From Luteibacter sp. 9135 (GTDB lineage Bacteria > Pseudomonadota > Gammaproteobacteria > Xanthomonadales > Rhodanobacteraceae), in contig NZ_JQNB01000001.1 in NCBI RefSeq assembly GCF_000745005.1, forward strand, positions 2,535,501 through 2,599,500: a stretch of 64,000 nt of DNA. The letters run 5' to 3'. The notes under the pieces were generated by a model. The model saw nothing but the letters and a program-made list of their open reading frames with translations, was not told where the DNA came from and ran no database searches. Of this stretch, positions 9,021 to 17,902 are shown one piece after another (position 1 is the stretch's first letter; each line of letters begins with the position of its first letter). The position numbers were made by a program, and so were the translations under genes.

Positions 9021-11384
9021 ATGAGTGCCGAGAGCATCCAGCAAAAGCTGTTGCGCGTGCGTCCGCCGCGCGTTCGTATTACTTACGACGTGGAAACGGG
9101 CGGCTCGTCCGAGAAGATCGAACTGGCCTTCATCGTGGGCATGTTCGCCAACCTGTCCGGCGACGTGGACATCGACTCGCTTCCCGCGATGAAAGACCGG
9201 CGCATGCGTGACATCGATGCGGATTCGTTCGATCGCGTCATGGCCGACGTGGGTCCGGTCGCCACGCTGCACGGGCTGCCCGACCTCATCAAGGGCAACG
9301 ATGCCAGACTTCAGGGCACGCTCGGCTTCCGTTGCCTGGCCGACTTCGAACCGCTGTCGGTGGTGAAGAACGTGCCGGGCCTGAGCAGCCGCTACGACGC
9401 CAGGGGCGACCTGCGCACCCTGCAGTCGATGGCCGAGAGCAACGACGCATTGGCTGCGCTGCTGGACCTGTCCACGCGCGACGCCGCGGCCATGGGCGCA
9501 CTCAAGACCACCTTCGCCGGCGAGACCACCGACAGCTGGTATGCCCTGGATATCGATGCGGACGCGCCATTGCCTTCGCCGGTCGCCGGTGCCGACGTAC
9601 CCAAGGCGCTGATCGCCGTACTGAAGGGGCAGATGGCCTCCAATGCGGATGCCGCCGCGACGGCACGCACCGCGCTGGCTGCGGCCAACGAGGCGAAGAA
9701 GAACGCTGACGATGCCAACACCGCTGCCACCGCCGCCGCGAAGGCGGCACAGGATGCCGCGACCAAGGCCGAAGCGGACCTGACCGCCGCCACCAACGCA
9801 CTGGCCGCCGCCTCGGGCGATGCGGCCGTGGCCAAGGCCAATGCCGATATCGCCGATGCGGGCAAGGCCAGGGAAGTCGCGGATGCCGCGTTGCTGGCGG
9901 CGCAGTCCAAGGCTGCGATGGCGAAGGATGCGGCCGTTCGCACGGCCGATACGGTGACCCGGCGCCAGGAGGCGTTCGTGTCCATCGATCCGTTGTCGAA
10001 GGCGCGTCGCCTTGCCGGCCGGTACACGCACGAGATCATCGCGCCACTGGGCGACAAGCAGCTGACCCAGGTGGTGCTCGGCGCCAACGGCCTGATCGAC
10101 GAGCGCACCGGCGGCATCGACGTGCAGATCGGACGCCAGCTGGACGTCATCATGCATTCGAACAGCTTCCAGTCGCTGGAGGCGACCTGGCGCGGCCTGT
10201 TCTACGTCGTGTCGCGGACCGAAAGCGGCCAGTTGCTGAAGCTTCGCGTGTTCAACGCGGAGAAGGAACAACTGCGCAAGGAACTGGAAAAGGCGGCGGA
10301 GTTCGACCAGAGCTGCATCTTCAAGATGATCTACGAGCACGAGTACGGCACCTACGGCGGCATGCCGTACAGCCTGCTGGTGGGCGGCTACGAGTTCGGC
10401 CGCTCGGCCAACGACATCCAGCTGCTGGAAAGCATGACCCGGATCGCCGCGTCGGCGCATACGCCGTTCGTGGCGGCGGCGTCGCCGTCGCTGTTCCACC
10501 TGGACGGTTACGACAAGCTGGCCAATCCGCGCGACCTGGCCCAGCTGTTCGAATCGCCCGAACTGGCGCAGTGGAACGAGTTCCGCGGCAGCGAGGATTC
10601 GCGCTACGTGGCGCTGGTGCTGCCCCATGTGCTGCTGCGCCTGCCCTACGGCAAGGATTCGCGTCCCGCCGAGGGCCTGCGCTACGAGGAAACGGTGACG
10701 GGCGAGCAGGGCCCCGATCACGGCGCGTTCCTGTGGGGCAATGCGGCCTACGTGCTCGCCGAACGCATCACCAACGCCTTCGCGCTCTACCACTGGACCG
10801 CGGCGATCCGTGGCGAGGAGGGCGGTGGCCTGGTCGGCGGCCTGCCCGTGTACACCTATCGCGACGACGCCGGCCTGCCGGCGATGATCTGTCCCACCGA
10901 GGTGTCGATCACCGACCGTCGCGAGAAGGAACTCAACGACCTGGGCTTCATCGCCCTGTGCAACTGCAAGGGCACGGGCCAGGCGGCGTTCTTCGGCGGG
11001 CAGACCACCAACCTGCCGCGCCAGTACATCAGCGAGGACGCCAATGCCAACGCGCGGCTTTCCTCCATGCTGCCGTACATGCTGGCCGCGTCGCGCTTCG
11101 CCCATTACATCAAGGTGATCATGCGCAAGAAGATCGGCGCGTTCCTCACGCGCTCGAACGTGGAGGCCTACCTCAACACCTGGATCGCGCAGTACGTGCT
11201 GCTCGACGACAACGCGCCGCAGGACGTGAAGGCGAGCTACCCCCTGCGCGCGGCCCAGCTCAACGTCACCGACGTGCCGGGTTCGCCGGGTGCCTACAAG
11301 GCCACGGTATTCATCAAGCCGCATTTCCAGCTGGAGGAACTGACCACCTCCATACGCCTCGTCGCCGACCTGCCGGCAGGCTGA
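9021..11384 (+). CDS. TssB-TssC fused type VI sheath protein
   Basis: One uninterrupted 787-residue frame carries both contractile-sheath subunits. Residues 1-165 are TssB/VipA-like (ESIQQKLLRVRPPRVRITYD at the start, then RRMRDIDADSFDRVMADVGP and DFEPLSVVKNVP). Residues 165-194 are a loop with several prolines; about 195-312 are very Ala-rich with Lys, Asp and Thr, a long predicted helix. From about 314 to the end is TssC/VipB (QLDVIMHSNSFQSLEATWRG near 375; the C-terminal NARLSSMLPYMLAASRFAHY and the final VFIKPHFQLEELTTSIRLVA). Normally these are two genes of about 165 and 495 codons. ATG 9021 is preferred over in-frame ATG 8985 because family members begin near MS-ES and GAGAGG precedes it. 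It is the first gene of the T6SS operon, and hcp follows. Confidence 0.92.
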   Translation: MSAESIQQKLLRVRPPRVRITYDVETGGSSEKIELAFIVGMFANLSGDVDIDSLPAMKDRRMRDIDADSFDRVMADVGPVATLHGLPDLIKGNDARLQGTLGFRCLADFEPLSVVKNVPGLSSRYDARGDLRTLQSMAESNDALAALLDLSTRDAAAMGALKTTFAGETTDSWYALDIDADAPLPSPVAGADVPKALIAVLKGQMASNADAAATARTALAAANEAKKNADDANTAATAAAKAAQDAATKAEADLTAATNALAAASGDAAVAKANADIADAGKAREVADAALLAAQSKAAMAKDAAVRTADTVTRRQEAFVSIDPLSKARRLAGRYTHEIIAPLGDKQLTQVVLGANGLIDERTGGIDVQIGRQLDVIMHSNSFQSLEATWRGLFYVVSRTESGQLLKLRVFNAEKEQLRKELEKAAEFDQSCIFKMIYEHEYGTYGGMPYSLLVGGYEFGRSANDIQLLESMTRIAASAHTPFVAAASPSLFHLDGYDKLANPRDLAQLFESPELAQWNEFRGSEDSRYVALVLPHVLLRLPYGKDSRPAEGLRYEETVTGEQGPDHGAFLWGNAAYVLAERITNAFALYHWTAAIRGEEGGGLVGGLPVYTYRDDAGLPAMICPTEVSITDRREKELNDLGFIALCNCKGTGQAAFFGGQTTNLPRQYISEDANANARLSSMLPYMLAASRFAHYIKVIMRKKIGAFLTRSNVEAYLNTWIAQYVLLDDNAPQDVKASYPLRAAQLNVTDVPGSPGAYKATVFIKPHFQLEELTTSIRLVADLPAG

Positions 11385-11426
11385 TCGCCGCCGCACGCCA
11401 CGACGAACCCATCAAGGAACAAGACC

Positions 11427-11993
11427 ATGGACCTGATTCTCCTGCAACCCGGCGACGACACCATCTTCGGTGGCTCGAAGAACGACTGGAAAGGCGGCGG
11501 CAGCCTGATCGACGACCAATGGCGCGACGAGGTGCTGAAGCTGGGCCAGTGCATCGAGCTGGTGTCGATCCACCAGGGCATGAAACAGCAGATCACCACC
11601 GACGTCAGCAACTCCGCGCGCACGTCCGGCCGCCCGATCATCACCGAGTTCACCTGCGTGAAATACGTGGACAAGACGTCGGTGAAGTTCTACGAATACT
11701 GCCTGCGCGCGCAGCCCCTGGGCGTGGGCGGCAAGCAACCGACCAAGATCTACATCGCGCGCAACTCCGGCGGCATGACGGCCAACATCATCACCATCGC
11801 GCTGCGCGACGCCATCCTGAGCGAGATCCAGTTCCAGTCCAATGCCGACGACATGCCCACCGAGCAGTTCAAGCTCAACTTCACCGAAGTGCTGTGGACA
11901 TACACCGTGCAGCAGAGCGACATGACCACGGCCGGCAACGTGGCAACGGGATGGAGCGTCGCCCGCAACCGTCCGATCGGCCAGTTCACCTGA
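11427..11993 (+). CDS. hcp: Hcp (TssD), type VI inner-tube protein
   Basis: A 188-residue Hcp-family (DUF796) protein that would form the hexameric rings of the tube inside the sheath and be exported with bound effectors. Visible family features are the strand-rich N half (RPIITEFTCVKYVDKTSVKF) and the C-terminal segment LNFTEVLWTYTVQQ. It is somewhat longer than the usual 160-172 residues and lacks any fused toxin domain. AGGAAC precedes the ATG. It stands directly after the sheath gene, in the usual order. Confidence 0.9.
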   Translation: MDLILLQPGDDTIFGGSKNDWKGGGSLIDDQWRDEVLKLGQCIELVSIHQGMKQQITTDVSNSARTSGRPIITEFTCVKYVDKTSVKFYEYCLRAQPLGVGGKQPTKIYIARNSGGMTANIITIALRDAILSEIQFQSNADDMPTEQFKLNFTEVLWTYTVQQSDMTTAGNVATGWSVARNRPIGQFT

Positions 11994-11999
11994 CCGGCC

Positions 12000-12383
12000 G
12001 TGCAATACCTGATGGAAAAGCTGGTTCGCCGCGTCGATGCCGTATTGGGCACCGCGCTGCCGTTCGATCTGGCGAACGCCGTGGCGGCGCAGGTCGAGCG
12101 GATCGTGTTGTGCCGTCCCCAGGTGGCCTCGGGCGTGCGGCTGAACGACTTCGGGATGCCGAGCGTCGTGGAGCTGGGCGGCGGCCGGGTGGACCTGGAA
12201 GCCTACGGCGCACTGCTGCGCCGGGCGATCGAGCGCTATGAGCCGCGCCTGCGCAATGTCAGCGTGGCATGGACGCCGTCGGGTCGGGCCCTGAGCCCGC
12301 GCACCCTGGTCGTGGTCGGTGAGCTGACCGGCGATGCGGGCCCGTTCCGCTTCGAACTGGCCGATGGCGGGATGGCGGCGTGA
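12000..12383 (+). CDS. tssE: TssE, gp25-like baseplate protein
   Basis: A 127-residue gp25-family protein, the baseplate component that starts sheath assembly. The region RVDAVLGTALPFDLANAVAAQVERIVLCRP, then SVVELGGGRVDLEAYGALLR and AIERYEPRLRNVSVAW carries the family's late EPRL motif. The start is taken as GTG 12000; ATG 12012 is an in-frame alternative, and neither has a strong ribosome binding site, so coupling to hcp (six bases upstream) is likely. The stop overlaps the tssF start (GTGA). Confidence 0.85.
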   Translation: MQYLMEKLVRRVDAVLGTALPFDLANAVAAQVERIVLCRPQVASGVRLNDFGMPSVVELGGGRVDLEAYGALLRRAIERYEPRLRNVSVAWTPSGRALSPRTLVVVGELTGDAGPFRFELADGGMAA

Positions 12384-14203
12384 ACACCGAGTCGCCGCGG
12401 CTGAAGCTGTGGTACGAACAGGAACTGGCGTCGCTGCGCGCGGAGGCGGTGGAGTTCGGCACCGCGTTCCCGGCCCTGGCCAGGACGCTCGCTCTCAGCG
12501 GTGGACGCAGCGCCGATCCCCATGTCGAGCTGCTGGTGCAGTCGTTCGCCTGGATGGCGGGACGCCTGCGTTACCAGCTGGAAGCCGATCAGGCGGTGCT
12601 GCCCAACGCCTTGCTCGGGCTGCTCTACCCGCACCTGGAAGCGCCGCTGCCCTCGATGCTGATCGGCGAGATCGACGTCAAGCCCGAAGGCGCCAACTTC
12701 GTGCACGGCGCGGCGCTGGAGCGCGGACGCTTCGCCTACGCCTCGCTGCAGAACGACTTCGGCCAGGCGGTGCGCTGCCGGTTCCGGACCAGCTTCCACA
12801 CTCCGTTGTGGCCGCTGCGCGTCTCGGCGCTGGACCTGGTGGCGCCCAATACCTACGCGCTGGACCCCGCCGACACGCGGACGCTGTCGGTCCTGCGCGT
12901 GTCCATCGAACGCAGCGGCAAGGACCCGATCCATGCGCTGAAGCCGGGTTTCCTGCGCTTCTGCATCCTCGGCGAAGACGACCAGTCGTACGCGATCCAC
13001 GACGCGCTGGCGCTGAACCTGGTGCGGATGGCGGTACGCGTGCCCGGCAGTGCCGAACTGCGTTACCTGGATGCCGATCGCCTGCGCTGGTGCGGGTTCG
13101 ACGACGACGAGGCGATGCTGGAGGCCAGTCCGCTGACCCACCCCGGCTATCGCCTGCTGCAGGAGTACTTCGCGTTCCCGCAGAAATTCATGTTCTTCGA
13201 AGTGCACGACCTGGACGTCACCGGCGTGGGCGAGGCGTTCGAACTGCTGTTCCTGCTGTCGATGCCGCCCTCGCGTACGGACGTGCTGGATCGCGGGTTG
13301 CTGCGGCTGAACTGCGTGCCGCTGGTGAACCTGTATCCGCAGCGCATCGAACCGTTCGTGCTGGACCAGCAGCGCTACGAATACCGGATCATGGGCGACG
13401 AGCAGAACCACCGGTACTGCGAGATCTACCGGCTGGAGGAACTGGTGTCGATCCGGCCCGACCGCAGCCCGCGGCCGATCGCGCCGTATTTCTCGCTGGA
13501 CGAATTCCACCTGCTGGAGCAGCAGGACTATTTCTTCGCGGCACGGCGTGAGGTGAACCAGAACGGCACGGTGCACGGCACCGAGACCTATGTGTCGTTC
13601 CTTGACCCCGACCTGGAAACCACCCAGCCCGCCGAGGAGATGATCGGCGGCCGTGCGCTGTGCACCAATCGCCGCCTGCCGTCCCAGCTGGTGATCGGCG
13701 ACTCGTTGCTGCTGGAAGGCGCGGGTCCGGTGGCGACGCTGCGCGTGGCCAGCAAGCCCACGCCGCACCAGTCGCCGAAGATGGTGGGTGAACGCCCGTG
13801 GGCGCTCGTATCGCAGCTGTGCCTGAACCACCTGTCGCTGGTGGACGGTGGCCAGGGCCCCGCCGTGCTGCGCAACATGCTGCGCCTGCACGTGGGCACG
13901 GCCAGCGTCACCGGGCACCGGCAGGTCGACGGCCTGCGCCAACTGAGCACGCGGCGTATCCAGCGGCGGGTGCCGCGCACGGAGGCATGGCGTGGTTTCG
14001 CCGATTGCCTGCAGGTGCGCGTGCAGGTCGACCCGGTTCATTTCGAAGGCGGCAGCGCCGTGCTGTTCGCTGCCGTGCTGCATCGTTTCCTGGCCTTGTA
14101 TGCCGAGGTCAACACCCTGGTCGAGCTCACGCTCGAATCGTCCGATCGCCGAGGAGAACTGAAATCATGGGCACCGTTGACTGGCGCACAGGCGAGTCTC
14201 TAG
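12380..14203 (+). CDS. tssF: TssF baseplate protein
   Basis: A 607-residue TssF (VasA/ImpG) protein, part of the TssEFGK baseplate wedge. The N-terminal LKLWYEQELASLRAEAVEFG and ADPHVELLVQSFAWMAGRLR, then LLPHLE-type segment LLYPHLEAPLPSM are diagnostic, as is the C-terminal ELTLESSDRRGELKSW. It starts at GTG inside GTGA, overlapping tssE by four bases, and its end overlaps the start of tssG by 37 bases. Confidence 0.92.
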   Translation: MNTESPRLKLWYEQELASLRAEAVEFGTAFPALARTLALSGGRSADPHVELLVQSFAWMAGRLRYQLEADQAVLPNALLGLLYPHLEAPLPSMLIGEIDVKPEGANFVHGAALERGRFAYASLQNDFGQAVRCRFRTSFHTPLWPLRVSALDLVAPNTYALDPADTRTLSVLRVSIERSGKDPIHALKPGFLRFCILGEDDQSYAIHDALALNLVRMAVRVPGSAELRYLDADRLRWCGFDDDEAMLEASPLTHPGYRLLQEYFAFPQKFMFFEVHDLDVTGVGEAFELLFLLSMPPSRTDVLDRGLLRLNCVPLVNLYPQRIEPFVLDQQRYEYRIMGDEQNHRYCEIYRLEELVSIRPDRSPRPIAPYFSLDEFHLLEQQDYFFAARREVNQNGTVHGTETYVSFLDPDLETTQPAEEMIGGRALCTNRRLPSQLVIGDSLLLEGAGPVATLRVASKPTPHQSPKMVGERPWALVSQLCLNHLSLVDGGQGPAVLRNMLRLHVGTASVTGHRQVDGLRQLSTRRIQRRVPRTEAWRGFADCLQVRVQVDPVHFEGGSAVLFAAVLHRFLALYAEVNTLVELTLESSDRRGELKSWAPLTGAQASL

Positions 14204-15348
14204 ACCGCCGGCTGCGCACGCGGCCGGCCGGTTTCGAGTTCTTCCAATGGGTGCGCCTGGCGTCCTGGCCGCCGCGCGATCCCGTCCACCGTTCCGACAC
14301 GGTGGAGCAGGCGTCGCTCACCGTGGAGCGTTCGCTCGGCCACGAGCTCAAGGCACAGGGCGCCCGGCGGGTCGGCTCGCAGGTGCGTTTTCGCGGCGAG
14401 TTGTCGTCGGCGTTTCCGGGCAGCGAGATATCGCATGGCCGGTTGCTGGCCGAGCGCAACGGCGCGGCGACGGCGACGCGGCTTGAACTGTTCGTCAGCA
14501 ACTTTTCGCTGCTGGGCGTGCTGGGACCGATGCCCGACAGCTTCGCCGAGTGGGTGCGCGAACGGCTGGGCGAGCGCGACTCGGGCATGGCCGAGTTCCT
14601 GGATATCTTCAACCACCGCATCAGCACACTGCGCTACGAACTGAAGGCCGCCAGCGCGCTTGGTTTCGACGCGCTGCGCCCGGAACGCACCGCGTACGCC
14701 GCCGCCGCGGGTGCGCTCATGGGCCTGTCCGCGTTCGAAGGGGAGGGCGACGCCATCCTGCGCCAGGGCATGCCGATGCCGCGGCGCGCGCTGCTGGCCC
14801 TGGCCGGCGTGGTCGGCAACGGTCGCAAGAGCATCGCCACCGCGGCCACCGTGCTGCGCGTGTACCTGGGCACGCCCCTGCGCATCGATCAGATGGTCGG
14901 CGACTGGAAAGCGATCGAGCCACGCGACCGTACGCGGCTGGGCCGGCGACGCCTGGTCGATGTGGCACCGCTGGGCCGTCGCGTGTGGGTGCCGCATGCG
15001 GGCATCGCGCTGACCCTCGGGCCGGTGTCGTACGCGCGCCTCTGCCAGTGGCTGCCTGACCGCCAGGCCGGTGCGTCCGGCGACGGGTTGCCGCCGTTCG
15101 GCAACGGCCATGCGGGCTTGTGCGCGATGCTGCGCTACCTGTTCGACCGCCGCGTGGACGTGCATGTCACGGTGCGGGTCGATCCCCGCGATGTTCCGTC
15201 GGCCGTCGTTTCCCTGCCGCGCCGACCCGCCGGCGGCGCGGGGTATGGCGCGCGCCTGGGTCAGACGGCCTGGCTGCGGGGCAGGGGGCGCGCGCCCCGC
15301 GAGGTGCGTTTCACCGTGCACGCCGGCGCATCCGGGGTGGCAGCATGA
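14167..15348 (+). CDS. tssG: TssG baseplate protein
   Basis: A 393-residue TssG (VasB/ImpH) protein that binds TssF in the baseplate. Family features include the opening FEFFQWVRLASW, the central LFVSNFSLLGVLGPMPDSFA and EFLDIFNHRISTLRYEL, and the late LCAMLRYLFDRRVDVHVTV. ATG 14167 lies inside the end of tssF behind GAGGAG. The stop overlaps the vgrG start as ATGA. Confidence 0.9.
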   Translation: MGTVDWRTGESLDRRLRTRPAGFEFFQWVRLASWPPRDPVHRSDTVEQASLTVERSLGHELKAQGARRVGSQVRFRGELSSAFPGSEISHGRLLAERNGAATATRLELFVSNFSLLGVLGPMPDSFAEWVRERLGERDSGMAEFLDIFNHRISTLRYELKAASALGFDALRPERTAYAAAAGALMGLSAFEGEGDAILRQGMPMPRRALLALAGVVGNGRKSIATAATVLRVYLGTPLRIDQMVGDWKAIEPRDRTRLGRRRLVDVAPLGRRVWVPHAGIALTLGPVSYARLCQWLPDRQAGASGDGLPPFGNGHAGLCAMLRYLFDRRVDVHVTVRVDPRDVPSAVVSLPRRPAGGAGYGARLGQTAWLRGRGRAPREVRFTVHAGASGVAA

Positions 15349-17894
15349 CGCTGGCCGTCGCCGGTGCCGGTCGCACGGCGCTGCGGGCCATCGGCAGCCA
15401 GGGGCAGTCCGATTCGCCGCTGTTGTACCTGCATGCCGCCATCGCCCTGGCGGGCAACCGCTGGCTGGGCGACGAGACGTTCCGTCTGCTGTCGTTCGAG
15501 GGCGAGGAGTCGATCTCGGAGCCGTTCGGCTACCAGCTGGAACTGCGCGGCAACACCTCGCCCGGTGCGCAGCCGCCGCTGGATTTCACCGCTGTGATCG
15601 GGCGTCCGGTCACGGTCGGCATCAATCGTCCCGACGGCGGCGGGGCACCGGATGCCGCGGCGCGCTTCGCGTCGGCGCTGAAGCAGGGCACGGCAGCCGA
15701 CATGGTGTTACGCAACGGCGTGGTCGCGTCGTTCTCGATGGCGGAGCCCGGGGTATACCGGCTGGACATGAAGCCGTCGCTGTGGAAGCTGACCCTGACC
15801 AACCGTTACGCCGTTTATCCGCACATGACCATCCGCGGCGTGATCGCGCAACTGATGCGCACGCATTACATCGATTATTCGCTGGAAGGCGTGTCCGGCG
15901 ACGACGACATCGCCCTGGCGCGCACGCAGGACTGGCTACAGGCCGGCGAGAGCGACTACGAGTTCCTGCGCCGGCTGATGGGCAAGGCACACATCTATTA
16001 CTACTTCCGGCACACGGGCAACGGCCACACCGTGGTGTTCGCCAACCGTCCCGCTTATCCGCCGGCCTGCGGCGACCGTCCGCTGCGCTATACGCATACG
16101 GCGATCGACCAGATCGGCCTGTCCCAGGACGACATCGTGTTCGAGTACGGGTTCCGGCTCTCGCTCACCGCCACCGGCGTCAACGGTGGCTTCGCGCACG
16201 AGCAGAGCGCATCCCAGGTGGATGCGATTCCCACCTTCCAGGCGTTCAGCGCGTTCACGCCCGCGGATCCGGGCGAGCTGCCGTTCAACCAGTACCGCAC
16301 CTACCAGTACGGCCTGAGCGAGGACGAGGTGCGGCACTACGTGAAGAACACTGCGTCCAGCCTTGCCGCGTCGGCGCAACAGCTGACCGGTGGCAGCACG
16401 TGTTCCGCGTTCGCCGCGGGCCACGGCTTCAGCCTCAGGGGCGAGATGGCCGCGGGGTGTTACCCGGCGCCGGTGCGCCCCTCGCTGGAGGGTCGGCGTT
16501 TCGTGTTGTCCCGTGTGCAGCATAAGGCCAGCGCGGACGGCGGCTACACCAACACGTTCGAGGCGACCGACGCCGGCGCATTGCTCACGGCGTTCTCGGT
16601 GCAGGATACGCAGCAGGGCACGTTGCTGGCCCAGGTGGTGGACACGCAGGGGCGCCGTCCGAACGACTGGCGCTTCTACGACCCGACCAACTTCGATCCG
16701 CAGTCCAGCCGCCTGCGCGACACCCGCGCGACGCCGCAGGACCTGATGGCGCGCGGCGTCTATGTGCGCTTCTCCACGCCGGGCGCCGACGCCGGGCCGG
16801 TGTGGGTGAAGCTGGCCGCGCACATGACCACGGTCCCCGAGATCGGCGTGATGGTGATGGTCTCGCGGGCCAACGACGAGTCCGAGCTGCCCGAGGTGCA
16901 GAGCATCGTGCAGGCCAACGGCAGCCTGGTGGTCACGCCGTCGGGCTGGACCGCGAACACGCACGTGGGCAGCAGCTACTCCACCAGTTACGGCGACGGT
17001 CAGAGCATCCGCTTCGGCCGCGGCTCGGCGTACGACCTGGATCGCGCCGTGGGTATCGTCAACGACCACTATGCGGGCGGCGAGTATCGCGATACCTCGT
17101 ATTCGCAGGGCGCGAGCTACAGCTACAGCACCTCCGAGAACGGCGCCGCGGGCCTGCTCAGCCGGTCCGAGTCGCTGGGCTGCACGTACAGCACGTTCGA
17201 GGGCCTGCACACCTCCAGCACCAGCACCGTCGGCGACTCCTACAGCGACGACACGGTGACCGGCACGGCCACGCGCGTGTCCTCGCAGGCCATGGCCACG
17301 AGCACGTCGAGCACGGGCATGCAGTCCAGCGCGAACACCACCGGCCTCACCTGCGCGGTGGACACCACGGGGATGTCGAGCGTGATCTCCGCGGTGGCCC
17401 TGAGCATCGGCGCATCGACGACGGGCATGGCCACGCAGACCGCGCTGACCGGCCTGCGCAACGACACCTCGCTGACCGGCGCGTCCACCAGTCTTTCCGT
17501 TACCGGTATCAGCGACAACACGCAGGCCACCGGCACCAGCCGTAACACCTCGGTGACCGGCGTGTCGGAACAGACCAGCGTCACCGGCTCCAGCGTGTCC
17601 GTCTCGCTGACCGGCACTACCCAGCAGACCAGCATCACCGGCGCGACGTCCGATATCGGCATCGTCGGCACGGTGACGCGCATGAGCGTCACGGGCGAGA
17701 GCACCGGCATCAACGTGACGGGCAGCAGTACCGATGTGAGCGTCAGCGGCAGCGAGTCGCGCGTGGGCGTGCACGGCACGTCCACGTCGATCGACCTGAC
17801 CGGCGACGGCCTGTCGCTGTCCATCGGATCGCGCCTGTCGATCGACATCGGCAGCGAGAACATCAGCCTTCCGCTGATTTACCTTTTCGTCTGA
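15345..17894 (+). CDS. vgrG: VgrG (TssI) spike with nonapeptide-repeat C terminus
   Basis: An 849-residue VgrG-like spike protein. The N half has the gp27-like part (FRLLSFEGEESISEPFGYQL; YAVYPHMTIRGVIAQLMRTH; AGESDYEFLRRLMGKAHIYY) and the gp5/OB part follows (QDLMARGVYVRFSTPG, VPEIGVMVMVSRAND). Instead of the usual DUF2345 tail, residues about 640-830 are a Thr/Ser/Gly-rich repeat with a nine-residue period, TG-x-S-x-x-T-S-V (for example TGASTSLSV, TGTSRNTSV, TGVSEQTSV). This should form an elongated beta-helical needle. No enzymatic domain is seen. ATG 15345 overlaps tssG; the DUF2169 gene follows eight bases later. Confidence 0.88.
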   Translation: MTLAVAGAGRTALRAIGSQGQSDSPLLYLHAAIALAGNRWLGDETFRLLSFEGEESISEPFGYQLELRGNTSPGAQPPLDFTAVIGRPVTVGINRPDGGGAPDAAARFASALKQGTAADMVLRNGVVASFSMAEPGVYRLDMKPSLWKLTLTNRYAVYPHMTIRGVIAQLMRTHYIDYSLEGVSGDDDIALARTQDWLQAGESDYEFLRRLMGKAHIYYYFRHTGNGHTVVFANRPAYPPACGDRPLRYTHTAIDQIGLSQDDIVFEYGFRLSLTATGVNGGFAHEQSASQVDAIPTFQAFSAFTPADPGELPFNQYRTYQYGLSEDEVRHYVKNTASSLAASAQQLTGGSTCSAFAAGHGFSLRGEMAAGCYPAPVRPSLEGRRFVLSRVQHKASADGGYTNTFEATDAGALLTAFSVQDTQQGTLLAQVVDTQGRRPNDWRFYDPTNFDPQSSRLRDTRATPQDLMARGVYVRFSTPGADAGPVWVKLAAHMTTVPEIGVMVMVSRANDESELPEVQSIVQANGSLVVTPSGWTANTHVGSSYSTSYGDGQSIRFGRGSAYDLDRAVGIVNDHYAGGEYRDTSYSQGASYSYSTSENGAAGLLSRSESLGCTYSTFEGLHTSSTSTVGDSYSDDTVTGTATRVSSQAMATSTSSTGMQSSANTTGLTCAVDTTGMSSVISAVALSIGASTTGMATQTALTGLRNDTSLTGASTSLSVTGISDNTQATGTSRNTSVTGVSEQTSVTGSSVSVSLTGTTQQTSITGATSDIGIVGTVTRMSVTGESTGINVTGSSTDVSVSGSESRVGVHGTSTSIDLTGDGLSLSIGSRLSIDIGSENISLPLIYLFV

Positions 17895-17902
17895 GGACGC
17901 GC

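Noticed and set aside
8952..11396. An 814-codon open frame on the minus strand opposite the sheath gene
   Set aside because: It lies fully antisense to the recognised TssB-TssC gene; such long frames are a side effect of high GC with codon-position bias. No ribosome binding site and no recognisable domain.
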